A DNA stretch of 64,000 nt. Origin: Myxocyprinus asiaticus. Lineage: Eukaryota; Chordata; Actinopteri; Cypriniformes; Catostomidae. Below are positions 37,301 through 50,800 of the stretch, piece by piece. The notes under the pieces were generated by a model, which ran no database searches, was not told the DNA's origin, and was given only the letters and a program-made list of their open reading frames with translations. A program made the position numbers and the translations under genes. Each line of letters opens with the position of its first letter. Within the stretch, counting starts at the first letter, position 1. The stretch covers positions 16,618,501 through 16,682,500 of the forward strand of contig NC_059382.1 in NCBI RefSeq assembly GCF_019703515.2, given 5' to 3'.

Positions 37301-40300
37301 TGTTTGCCTGAAATCAGTCATGATATTGTTTTAAACAAATCCCAGAGAGAGAATAGAGTTGTCCATAGTATTTTTTTTCCATCCTCCTACCCATCCACCC
37401 ACTCTCTCTTTCTCTCTCTCTCTCTTTCTCTCTCTCAGATAGTTGTGTTTGTGTCTATAGATATCTTGGGGATGGAAGGTTTCACTTGGAATCCATCATG
37501 ATTGCCAACCCAGAGATACCTGCATACAGGTAAATCAGTGTGCCATTGTACACTTTTTATCATTAGTGGTGTTTGCCACAGTTATTTAATTAAAGTGTTA
37601 GTTCAGCAGAACTGAAATAAAGAATTTTATAAGCAGATTTCAGCTCAGTTTGTCCATACAATGCAAGTAAATGGGTGCCATCAGGCTGCTGGCTGTTTGA
37701 CGTACAAAAGGCATATTTAGGCAGCATAAAAGTAATCAACACAACTCTAGTCGATCAATTAATGTCTTCTGACCGAATTGATATGTTTGTGTAAAAAATA
37801 AATCGATAATTAAAAATTTCGGTTCTGCTGAAGAAGGAAAATCATACACATCTGGGATGGCTTAAAGATAAGTAAATCATGAGAGAATTTTCATTTTTGG
37901 GTGAACTAATCCTTTAAATGATCTTATTGTTTGTAAAAAAAAAAAAAAGAAATTTGTTTCCCTCAAATTCCATATCTGCAGGTATGACCCATACAGCAAA
38001 GTGTTTTCTCGAGAGTATTATGACCATGAGTCCATGAGGGCCACCAGACTGCAGGCCATAGAGAGGGCCCGCTCCGCCCAGAGATGGGGCCTCATCCTAG
38101 GCACCCTTGGCCGACAGGGCAACCCCAAAATCCTGGAGGTGAGACAGTGCTACCCCATGTCATTCCAAGGTTTTGTGAGATTCAGAATTTATTTGAAAAT
38201 GCCTTTTAAATTCCAATTCAGTTTGAATTAAAGCAGCAAACAGGAGACAGACTTGTAATTCTAATTATTTCCAGAGACATCAGATGGCTTAAGAAGTGCC
38301 ACCACCTCATTCCACAGAATGCTTATTTACTCAATACGTATATCAAATAATCGAAACATTTACATTTTGATGACATTGTTTATTTTTTATAAAGTTATCT
38401 GAGTTTAGAGACATATGTCTAATCAGTTAATAGTTCACTGAAAAATCTAAATTCTGTCATCATTTACTCACTCTCATGTTGTTCCAACCCCATAAGACTT
38501 TCTTTCCTTGGAACATAAAGAAAGAATTTCAAACAATATTGCATTCTATGATATCCATGCAATTGAAGTGGTTAGTGACTCATTTTGAAGCTTTTATGAT
38601 ACCAAAAGTATCAAAAAAATAGTCCATACAACTTGTGCATCATATTCCATGTCTTCTGAAGGCATACAAGTGTCATGACAGTAAATGATAACAGAATTTT
38701 AATTTTGTGGTGAACTATTCCTTTAAAAAAATAATTGTTCATCAAATCAAGGAACAAATACACTCACCGACCACATTATTAGGTACACCTGTACACCTAC
38801 TTATTCATACGATCAGCCAATCATGTGGCAGCAGTGCAATGTATAAAATCATGCAGATATGGGTCAGGAGCTTCTGTTAATGTTCACATCAACCATCAGA
38901 ATGGGGAAGAAATGTGATCTCAGTGATTTTGACCGTGGCATGATTGATGGTGCTAGATGGGCTGGTTTGAGTGTTTCTGTAACTGCTGATCTCCTGGGAT
39001 TTTCATACACAAAAGTCTCTAAAGTGTACAGAGAATGGTTCGAAAAACGAAAAACATCCAGCGAGCGGCAGTTCTGTTGGCGAATACGGCTTGTGAATGA
39101 CAGAGGTCAGAGTAGAATAGCCAGACTGGTCCAAGCTGACAGGAAGGTGACAGTAACCCAAATAACCACACGTTACAACAGTGCTATGCAGAAAAGCCTT
39201 TCTGAACATACCATACAACACATCGAACATTGAGGCAGTTGGGCTACAGCAGCAGAAGATGCTCTCTCTCCAGATACCTCAACTGTCAGCTAAGAACGGG
39301 AAACTGAGGTTGCAGTGGGCACAGGCTGGACACTAGACGATTGGAAAAACATTGACTGGTCTGAAGAATCTTGATTTCTGCTGCGACATGCAGATGGGAG
39401 TGTCAGAATGTGGTGTAAACAACATGAATCCATGGATCCATCCTGCCTTGTGTTAACGGTTCAGGCTGGAGGTGGTGGTTTAATGGGGTGGGGAATGTTC
39501 TTAATGTTCTTGGCACACATTAGGCACCTTAATACCAATTGAGCATCGTTTAAATGCCACAGCCTACCTGAGTATTGTTGCAGACCATGTGCATTCCTTT
39601 ATGACCACGGTCTACCCATCTTGTGATGACTACTTCCAGCAGGATAACACGCCACACCACAAAGCACACGTCATCTCAAACTGGTTCCAGGAACGTGGCC
39701 ATGAGTTCACTGTACTCCAGTGGCCTCCACAGTCACCAGATCTCAATCTAATAGAGCACCTTTAGGATGTGGTGGAACAGGACATTCGCAGCATGAATGT
39801 GTAGCCAACAAATCTGCAGCAACTGCGTGATGCTGTCATGTCAGCGTGGAGCAGAATCTCAATGAAATGTTTCCAGCACCTTGTTGAATCCATGCCATGA
39901 AGAATTCAGGCCATTCTGGAGGCAAAGGAGGGTCCTACCCAGTATTAGAGAGGTGTTCCTAATAAAGTGGTCGGTGAGTGTATTTAGTTAGTAATAGTTT
40001 ATGTGCTAACATAGTCAAAATTAACTTACAAACTAATGGACTTCCTCTGTTGTAGGACTGTGTTAAATTTCTTCGAATTGCAATTCAATGAATCCATCTT
40101 GTCATTTCAATTGTAATTACAGTTCAACATCCTGTGGGTGTGGCTAATTCAGTTCATTTTACAGTTCATGAATTCAAAGAGAGACAATTCTTAAAGGGGT
40201 CATGACATGAGGAATTAAATTTTCTTGATCTTTTCACATGTAAGAGTTCACTATAAAAACATACTGTAAGTTTCAGAACTCAAAACTTCCTCCTCACCGC

Positions 40301-42278
40301 AGAAAGAGCATTTGTTTAAATCAAGCTGCCAAAATGACTCGTTCTCTACTTCCTCCTCATTGTGATGTTACACTGTGGTAGATATTTTAATGTGACTGCC
40401 TCCACAACAACACATCAATGTCTTCTTAACCTTATCACTTTCACAGCCCCACCCAGTAGGGGTGTGCAATGAGATGGCAGGACAGTCAAGAGCAGAGAGC
40501 AAATCATAACAGTGGGCGTTTAATGTCAAGTCTTAAAGGAGAAGCAGCACCAAAACTGAGCATTTATGACACAGGGTCAAAATGTGGGTGGAAAATGATA
40601 ATATTTTATGAATATATGAAAACAAAACATTACTAATATTATAAGTGAACCTCAAGGAATATAATAAAACAATAAAAAAGGCATGTCCCAACCCTTTGTC
40701 ATACAGTACAATTAGTCATGTAACGATACACAAGATTCATGATACGATACAATTCTTTAAAAAAAAACACAAAAAAAACAGTGCCCATAAATATTTCGCT
40801 TATACTTATTCAAGGATTTGACACAAATGTATTTTAAATCTTAAGTAACACAACAGTGTCTGACATTGGCAACAAAAAGCAGACGTCCGTAATAAAGTAA
40901 CTTAATCAACAGCACTGCGTTTATCAGCAGATTATGAAAAAAAACAATTTTCATGTTTTTTCTTGAGAAAAATTAGTTTGTCTACACTCAAATAATTTTT
41001 ATTTAATATTCACTTTTCACAATGCACATTGTTTTAAAGCGTGTTTGAAGAAAATTATGTCTTAATGTCCAGTGAGCAAGCTAAATGTGACTGTGGCAAA
41101 GAAAAAAACTCCATTCAGTGTTAGTGGAGAGAAAAAACTTTTAGTGGAACCTGACCTCTGGCTTTACAATATACTGTATTAACATAATCCAATATTATTT
41201 ATCAGTTTGAGCAAAAAACAATCTAAATTTTTAACCTACTTTTTCCCTGATTCCATGTTGTAAACACATTTACTGGCGTTCTTACCTTTACTAGCCGCTC
41301 TGTTCTGCAGTTGGATACTACTTGGCTGTTAGCACTCAGCACTGTATTTCATTGCTTTCAGTGTTGCACTGCTTGGTCTAAACACTTCTTAAGCAGTAGT
41401 GGTAATAACACTACCAGTTATTTATGAACTGAACGATACATACGTATTGTATTGTGAGCGTCGTATTGTACGATACAATATTTTTTACATCCCTAAGTAC
41501 AAAATATATTTCTGTTAACGTAAAGGTGTCTATCCAAACAATTCATGAGCTGGGTACACTGCTCAGCACCTGTGCTAGTGGAAGTGCACCTCACATCTTT
41601 CGTGGACACACACAAGTGCACACACCCTGGTGCATTTGGCTGGAGGGAAAGTAAACCAGGGGCCTTAATCCCTTCTTTTTTTTTCTCCCCCCTCTTCAAA
41701 CCCTGCTCTCTTTGTTCTCTCACTCTTTTCATCTGTTAATTTGTATGTGTTTGGATTTGACTTTATTTTGGCAGCCTTTTCTCCCATTCTCGCCTCATCC
41801 GCTTTTAATTGGTATGCATAGAGGAGAGGAGTGAGATGAATTCAGCGCCTAGACAAACACACAGTGGATGGCGATTCTGGCGGAGATCTCTTTAGCTCTG
41901 TTTGGAGGGTTTTTTCATTTCTGAAGCTCATGGCTAGACCATGAATCTGTGGACTTTTTCTTATTTTGTGCACTGGTTTGGGGTGAAAATCTTCAGAATT
42001 CTGCAGAATTGACTAAAACATTGAAAAAATGTGTTATTACTGTTACACTGTTACTGAAACACAATATTCTGAGGAAATCTGTAAAGCTTTCTGCAGAGTT
42101 TTGTGTGTAACATCCTCACACGGAATGTTCTGTGTATCTGTCACATAAAACATACTGGGTTCATAAAGCAGTGCGATTGTGACCTTTTCCAAGGTTAACT
42201 AATCCAGCTAATTTGCCCATACACTTTGGTTGGAGGAGAAGAATAGGGCCTACTTTTTTCCATTTGCCTGCCTTTAAA

Positions 42279-42352
<74 letters not shown>

Positions 42353-44751
42353 GCCTGTGCTTTGAAGCTGGCCGTTCACCTGCATACCTCCTCACTGATG
42401 TCTGGAGGTTTTTTCTGGTAATATTTGTGGTCCACTGGGCTTCACACTTCAAAGTGTGTGGGGAGAGTCTGGTAATGCCTTGCACAGTTCTGAAGTGGCA
42501 GACCCATTGCTCATATTCACCTTTTTCACCTACTTATCTCCGGGGAATGAATAATTAGAATTGATGGTAAATTAACAAATGAAAGGTGCATTAGATGCAC
42601 AAACATTTCTTATGTAACGGTGGGGACTTTGCAAGGGTTTTGCATCAGTAAGGACATTTTAAAATTAGACTATTCAGATGCTATATATCTATATGTACCA
42701 TGGTATCATGTCCAAATTAACATGGTGTTACCATGGTACTTTGTCTCCAGATACAGTACGCTTCCCCTCCAGCCAAATGTGTGTCCATCTGTGGATGAAA
42801 GATTCTTTACACAACAGGGACTCCAACCAAGGGTTATGTGTATCCCAGTGGAGTACTCTAGGAGGTTCCAGTGAGTGTTTGAAAATATTTTGTTTGTGCT
42901 TTTTTAAAACCTGTAAAAAGGAAATTAAGTCTTTTATTATTATTTTCAGGCAATGTAAAGGCTGTCAAAAGATTAAAATAATTTATCTCATTATTATTTT
43001 GTTCTTAATTCTTTAACACATTTAGTGCCTTTTAAAAGATGTCTAAGTGTGATATTTCATACTTGTTCAGCTTCAATGATAATTAAATTCTATCTACAGT
43101 ACAAAAACCATTAAGTTTAGGAAGGTTTTTCTCAGAGAAAGATTCTCCCTGATTACCCTGTTAACAACCATTAATGATAGACAAACAAGCCCAGATGTCT
43201 CAGAGGAAGCAACTTGGTGAGTCTGTTTTTCACCCACAATCCATCTGAGCCACAACACACTATTAATCTAGAACAAAATCAAAAGAGTTTTGGCAATAAC
43301 CAAGTGTACATTTAAAAACTACAATACTACTTTCTTGCTAGAAATAGAATCAAAGGTGGAAAAAATGGGGAAAAAAATTACATTTATACACAAATTGGCT
43401 ATCAACTGCCTCTTCGGCCGCCATTTTTGTTCTTCAGCTCAACCACTGTAGATACGCATGCACAGGATTGTGGGATTTCATAGGCAGTGATGGATACATC
43501 TATGCTGCCTTCAGAAATCAGTCAGATGAAAGTATCTCAGTAGACAGGATGTGACGTGAACACTGGATTCGTACATGACTTCATTCGTTCCCACCTCCAT
43601 ATACAGCCTCCAGAGGCAGCATTTTCTTGGTTTCAGATGCGAACTGTGTTACATGGAGAGAAGCCGAAAGCAGTCAGAGTTTCTCTGCCACAAGCAAATA
43701 AACTAAATGAAAAAAATATCTGCGATAATTTCACTATCTACGCAATAATAATATTTTGATTCTCCTAGTTATCGGCCAATAAAATATTGGTGTCTGATAT
43801 ATTGTGCACCCAACTAATTGGTTTTCATTATAAGATGAGTTAAAAGGAACATATTTGGATCAGGTTTGGTATTGGAGAAGGGGTACTTGAGCCATACTGA
43901 TAGGGACTGTGGGGTACGCAAGACAGAAAAGGTTGGGAAACACTGATTTAAGCGACGCCAAATGTGGATTTGGACTGACAGCTGAAAATGTCTTTGGATG
44001 ACAAACTGTGAGACAGTAAATCATCTCAATATAATTTTTAGCAGAGAGTCAGATCAGACAGATCATAAAAACAAGACAACAGTACACTTTGCAGCTAGCT
44101 GTATCTCTCTCTGATGGTACATACAGTACGTAGGTTAAAAATTTAGTTGTTTCATGATCGGGTGATATGTCTTATGGGAAATCTCTGTTAAGTTATCCCT
44201 CTGCCAATGCTAAGTAATGAATGTCTACTTTGTAATGTAATGTATTTTTGTAACCCATTATTCGTTGTTTAATGGCTTTTAGTAAGCTTTGCTCACTTGT
44301 ACACAATAGTGGTTTATTTGAATAGGCCTCTGGGAAACTAATAATCAAGGCATTAACAACAAATGTGGCTCTATGTTATTAAAGTAAAAAAAAAAAAAAA
44401 AAATCAAACTAAAATAGCTGTTTATGTTTTTAACACACTACCTGTTTTGAAGACCCTGTTGGTTAAGCTTTAAAGAACAAAGCTTTTCATCAGTAAAGCA
44501 GATTACACAAAAACAGCATCATAATAGGTCCTGTGAAGATTTCTCATTAGGAATGAGAAAACGGCTTTGTGTTCCTCAATAAATTTAGGAATTTCTTGGT
44601 TGTAATGATTTTCTGTTTGCTTTCCTCCTACATTGTCAAGTCATTTTGATGTGGGCAACTGTTCTAACTGACCTTGAGCTCCATGCATGAAATTAGCCGG
44701 GTTTTTTTTTTTTTTTTTTTTATGTAAATCTGTTTTAAATTCAGGATTCAG

Positions 44752-44815
<64 letters not shown>

Positions 44816-47800
44816 GCACTTAGAATCTCGGTTGGAGTCTTTGGGCAGGTCATACACTCGAGTGCTTCTGTCTGAGATCTTCCCTAGCAAACTGGAACTC
44901 CTGACAGACGTGGACGCGTGAGTGCCACCTCCATCTGCATGCACAGTCACGCCCTCCATTTCACACAATTAAACAACAGCTCCTGTGCATCACATAAAGA
45001 AGGTCTTCTCCAGGAAGGTGCACATTAATCTGAACCTCAGCACATCCTGAAGACCAGCTAGGAACTGTAGAAATATCACAACCCATGGGGTCACAGTTTT
45101 TGTTTTGTGAGAATCTCCTCTGCTGCATATGTCTTATTGCTATGGTCAGTTTTGAAATTATTGAGGTAGAACAAAGAAAATTTTGTTTTTTATGGGCCCT
45201 GTGTCCCAGTGTACCTTCAAGATGCATGCAAGTAATTTTCTGTTTATGTTTCAATGGTCAGTATGACAGTGGTCTTGGATTTTAATTATACAGGTTTCCC
45301 ATGGTTATGAAAATCTGGAAATATCAGGGAATTTTTAAATTGTGATTTCCAGGCCTCGAAATGTAATGTAGTAAAAATTAATAAGATATTTACAAGTCAT
45401 GGAAATTTCTATAAAGATATCCTGTAATTTTCTTTAGAAATACTGGATTATGTAAAATATTTTATTGACTAGAAATTGCTCTTTGTGAATGCAATACCTA
45501 TACAATTATTTTTATCAATACTTATCCAGTAATCACAAACAACTGGTCTAGTCATGGAATTTCTTAAGTCAAAAGGAGTGGGAACCCAAAACCAATTAAT
45601 TTTATGTATGTGCTCTTGGTACTGACACCTAGAGATGTCATATTCGCAGATGCATTTGTCAACCATGAATGGATTATTTAGAAACTGAAGCTTCCAGTAA
45701 AGATAATGTGAGGAACACCATGAAATCCAAACTGACATTATTTAATTTCGTAACACAAGTTATACATATAAATGCATGGTATTCAAAAGGAAAAATGTTT
45801 AGTGTATTTTATTTTTTATTTATTTATTTTTTTATTTTATTTTATTTTCAGAATGCCAGTGGCTAATAGAGTGTCAGGAGTCTGGTTTCTGATGTGAAAA
45901 TCCCTTTAATTTTTTCCTTAGGGAATTTATTTATCCTAGTTGCCTCCGCATCTGAGACCGACAACTCGCGCATTTTATCACGTGGCTTGTTGAGCGCATT
46001 GCCATGGAGACATGGCACGTGTGGAGGCTTCACGCCATCCACCGCAGCATCCACGCTCAACTCACCACGCACCCCACCGAGAACGAACCACATTATAGCG
46101 ACCACAAGGAGGTTACCCCATGTGACTCTACCCTCCCTAGCAACCGGGCCAATTTGGTTGCTTAGGAGACCTGGCTGGAGTCACTCAGCGCGCCCTGGGA
46201 TTCGAACTAGTGAACTCCAGGGGTGGTAGCCAGCATCTTTTACCACTGAGCTACCCAGGCCCCGGGAATTTATTTTTTAACAATAACCAGGCCGAGATTT
46301 TTTTGCATTTTCTTTGCTGATTTTGAGGGAAAATCTGCAGAATTCTGTAGAAGAGATTTTAACAGGGGGTTACTGTTGCACGTTATTGGGTGCAAACTTT
46401 ACACCAACTTTTTGCACTTTTTACCTATGCTTTTTTCACTCTGAAATACATCCTATTATGGAAGTAAAATTAGATGTTACAGTGAAGCCCTGCATTGTAC
46501 ATTTAACAACATACTCCCTCACTGACTGGCCTCTGTCTCTGAGGACATGAGAGGGTGAACATGGGAAAAAAGGTCTATGTGAGAAAGTGGGGGAGGTGGA
46601 GGAAGGTGTGGAGGCTGTTAAAAAGGGATTGAGAGCAAAGAAAGAAGAAAAGAGAAAGAGTGCGATCAGCCGCCCCCGTCAGTCGTGCTGCTCTCAACAT
46701 GCCACGTGAGTGACACTGCATATGTAGTCCAGGCATAACCATGACCAGAAGAAAGTTACACCTCTATCTCTCCTACTCTATTTTCCTGCATTAATGTCAG
46801 TAGTTTGTACTTGTGACTTTTGCAAATTGGTATCATCTTGACGGAAACATGAAGATCTGAGCAGAGGAAAAGAGAATGTTGTAAAAGGAAGACATTTCAG
46901 AGGTTAACGCGAGTGTTGATTAATGCTGTCATGACTATGTAAATGACGTCCTGGTGAAGATAAGATGAGATGAAAGAACTTGCAGTTTGCCTTGTCACCA
47001 TAATAAGAAGGTTAATCGAACTATCCATTGCTGATTTGCCAGACAAAGAAACATCCAGAACAAGGGTAAATCTGAAAATGATGCCTGGCCCATGACCACT
47101 GGATGCCTTCTAGTCTATAGGAGGCCATTCTTACTGTTAGGGTGTTTGGCTTGGAAATGCTGTTAAACTAGTCTTTAGTCTTTGAAGATACAACTCAACT
47201 TTAATACACTGAGATTTTTTTGAATCCTGTGCTCAATCCGAAGTGTTTGATGTGTGCTAATAGTATGGGTTCTGCATGGAGGTCCAGCTGAATAGAAATG
47301 CTGAGAGAACTGTGGGATGGAGACCTGTTTTATCTGAACTGTTTCATTATACCCTCACAATTGAGTTACCATTGACCAGGCACTTTCTTCATCTTGCATC
47401 CATCATATTGTTGGAGAGCAGACCTTTTCTAGGAAGACAGAAATATACATCCAAGAAAGTCATGCCAGGTAGGGTAAGGTGCCTGAATTTGATTCTAGTC
47501 TTACCGATGGTGCAAAAGTGGCTCATAAGTGTACAATATGTACCCTATATGTGAACATTGACTTCAGATGAACTGATAAACTGTGAGAGCTTCGCCCCAT
47601 CCACAATGAACCACCACTTTTCCACAAACATAAGGATGCACAACACCTCGTCCTAACTAGATGTGAAGATGAACAGCTATGTGGGAGAGGAATTTGGAAC
47701 AATGAGATTTCACTCTGGGTAGGACTTCCCAGTGTCACGTCAAATATGGTTACCAAATTTCTGTCAAAATGTGTCATTGAGATCTTGATGGTCATGACTG

Positions 47801-50800
47801 GTAAGGACAAAAGCCCAAATTAACATGGACGAGGTGAAACGTTATAAAGCAACAAGTAGTAAAATCTATATCTTCCATGTAAATCATGTTTTTTTTCCTA
47901 ACCAACGAGCATCAGCTATTTTTTCAGTCACTTGAAGTGCTTTCCACCATTGGGCTGAACAATTCTCAGCACTGTGAGTTGCGGTTCCAGTAGCATTTCC
48001 ACTTGAGCACATTTTGGTGCATTATGATTGCAAACTAGCCCGAATTTCTCAGCACAGTTAAGCCAAAAGTATACTTTGGTTAGACGCGAACGCTGAGCGT
48101 CCGCATACAGGACATGTGACGCAAATCTCGTCATCAGCAGGGTGCTCAAGCACTGAATGCACGCAGCCCTATTTTCTGCAGGAAATAGTGGATCCACAAA
48201 GTGGCAATACTCACATTTGAGCCATTGCTGTCACAAAGAAACACTAAAAGATGTAATTGCCGGAAATATCAGGAGATGAAGGTAAAAACAATAACAGTAG
48301 ATATGCATGTCAAGAGTGCGTGTCAGGAGATACCTGCATTTGTATAACTTGAGTCTGAAGGAATATAAAGACATCTTTATGGGTCTAAACTCCTGAAGAG
48401 AAATAGTTTGGTGTCTTACTGCAGTCGTAGTGCACATACGGCAACCGCCTGTGTATGAAGTACACAGTCAACTGAAGTTTACTTTGACAGGCTCGCGTTC
48501 GACTCTACGCAGACTCTGAGCCTCAAAATGAGATTGATGAGTTTTGCATCAAAATCCAAGTATACTTTGGGCTTTAGCACACCATGCTGGTGGAACGTCT
48601 TCAGTACGTGGCGACTCACAACTTGCACTGTCACTCCATTTTCAACCTGATTACATAGCACCACAGCTGCTCAGAATAGGCTTTTCAATGTTACACTATC
48701 TTTATTTGTATTTTATCAACTTTAAAATAATCACAGAATAATAGAATATAAGTTTAAAGCTGTTGCCATTTGAACTGGCTGTTTTGATGTTTTGATTTTT
48801 TATATCAAACTAAGAATGTATTAGGTAACAAGTTAGTACATTTGAGCCTTCTGGTTCATCCATCAGTTATTTTCACCACTTCCGGAGCAACAAGTGTAAT
48901 GGCTTGTTTCTAAGAACCACTATGACAAACTGTGTTAGGAATTAACACACTATCGTGTGGTATCGTGATACTACTTGGTATCGTGATACTTTAGCTGGTA
49001 TAGTATTATAAGATGTGATTATGGTATCGTGACAGCCCTCGGACAGACAAACAACTTGCTGCAAGAAACTTTAACAGCGATTTATCTAAGTTAACAGGCT
49101 ATTAGCTAACCTGCATCTCCCTGCTTATACATCTAAAGCAATGGGAGAAATGTTCATGCCTTTGTGAAAACTTCAGACAGTTTTCATATTTTTTTCACCA
49201 GAGCAGAGCATTCAACCAGCCTTCATTGCCTTGTATATGTGCCCTTTATTGTAAGCCTAATGTAATTACATATCTCTGTCAGCTTTAAGTGATGTTTGGA
49301 GGCACCGGCACCCATTTCCCTGTGGATCGGAAAGGTTAATTGCGCTATTGTATGCAGCAGGTCAAGTAGCTAATTAAAATCCATTATGTTCACGGCAAGA
49401 GAGGAGAGCCGTCTGGAGCTGCAGCTACCACCAGTGCAAGAAAACCCCCCACAGTCATCGCAGACCTTCTATTCCACTTCCTCCTCCAATTAGACTCTTT
49501 CATGTGAAGTCTCAGCCCCCAACCTTCTTTCAATGGGTAGGGGATCAGCAGGAAGGTGCCTTCATCAGGTCTGCCTTCACATGCTGATGAGACCACTTCA
49601 ACGGAAGCAAAACAGGCATCATTACCCGTCTTTGACCTCTCCTCTTCTCCCAGCGGATGGCACAGAGCAGAAGTGGATTGGGAGAATGGGCTTGATGTGG
49701 ACAGACGGAGGAGTGAGTCTCTGCTAGTATGGCTCCCTGCAGCGAGGGCTGTCTCTGGCAAGGGGACAGATGCTGCCTCTGATAGGCCTGTAAATTGAAT
49801 TTGGTGGCTTGCTGAGGTTCCCGATGTAGCCTAACCCCTCTTGCTTATTTGTGAACCGATTCTACTACAGATGATAAGTTAATATTTATTTTAACTGAGT
49901 ATTTACTGCTCATCCCTATGTCTGTCTGGGTTCTTTATATGCCTGCACTGGACTTCTGAGGAAGGGCACCATTCCCCTTCTTCTTGCAAAATCTCTGTAT
50001 GCTTTCTGCTGCTTTATTTTGTTCATGCTTTTATGGTCTTGGCTTTGGGATTTGTCTAAATCTAGACAAAACCCTTGATGGGAAGTGCACACAGTAGTCA
50101 AGAAAAGAAGCAGTTGTATATAGTGTCAACTCAGATGGCCTGCCCATATGTCTAATACATACTTTACTCAAATGTCAAGTGCACACTTCAAGACTGTGTC
50201 TTGTCTCCCTGCGCACATTTAAAGACTCACCGTTTGTTTTCTGTTGTGTTGAAGTGCAGATGAGGTGCATCAATTACAAGATGATTCTTCTCTCCGAAGG
50301 TTTCAATCTCTGAATTAATTCTCACACAGACTTCCGCACATTTTAACTTGAACGTTAAAATACTCGCTTTTTAAAAAATTATAGCCACAAGACATAAACA
50401 GTATGCATGTTAACATGATTTTAGTGTGATAAAATCACTTACTAACCTTTTCTGTGTAAAGTTGTAGCCAAATGTGCAACATCGTTGCCATGATGATGTA
50501 ATGTCAAAAACCCTAAATTGACTGTAAAATTTAAAAATTAAACAACTTTACAGCTCAAATAAGAGTTTTAACAGAAGAAAATCATGTAAGTGTTTTTAGA
50601 AAATTATAAGCTTCACATCTCTGTCTTTAAGCCCTCCAAAAATTCGCCACATTCACTTCCATTGTAAATGTATACTATAATCCAGAATTTGTTTTATTTT
50701 CTTTTAAGAAAGGAGGGATGAGTCAAATTACATTTTTGTGGTAATCAGCATTATACCACAAATGCTATCAATTCAACTTAACTTTTGTTGAACCCAGAAT

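Larger units (their letters stand above)
29079..37460 (+). other. dph1 intron, 8.4 kb, with nested retroelements
   Basis: Contains the Tc1-type MITE with LTR (29240-30080), a nested pair of DNA elements (30141-31291), the Penelope-like element (31351-33686) and a SINE (35522-35660). From 33701 to 35521 and from 35661 to 37400 no exon was recognised. GTTTAGTGAATTCACCCCTTT at about 34955-34976 looks like one end of a further MITE whose other end I could not place. Confidence 0.75.
38139..44816 (+). other. dph1 intron, 6.7 kb
   Basis: Contains a foldback element (38427), a Tc1-like copy (38761-39980), two further MITE-like elements (40191-41498) and an A/TA microsatellite (42275-42351). The segments 41500-42270 and 42875-44700 contain no exon I can support. 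Confidence 0.75.

Noticed and set aside
46600..46720. ATGCCAC followed by GTGAGT at about 46699, resembling a first exon
   Set aside because: Only seven coding bases and no downstream exon that fits; a purine-rich intron patch with a chance donor.
49390..49798. Overlapping open frames on both strands (up to 123 codons) in a GC-richer patch
   Set aside because: Open on both strands at once, no known motif, no splice-site support and low-complexity Ser/Leu composition; likely chance.
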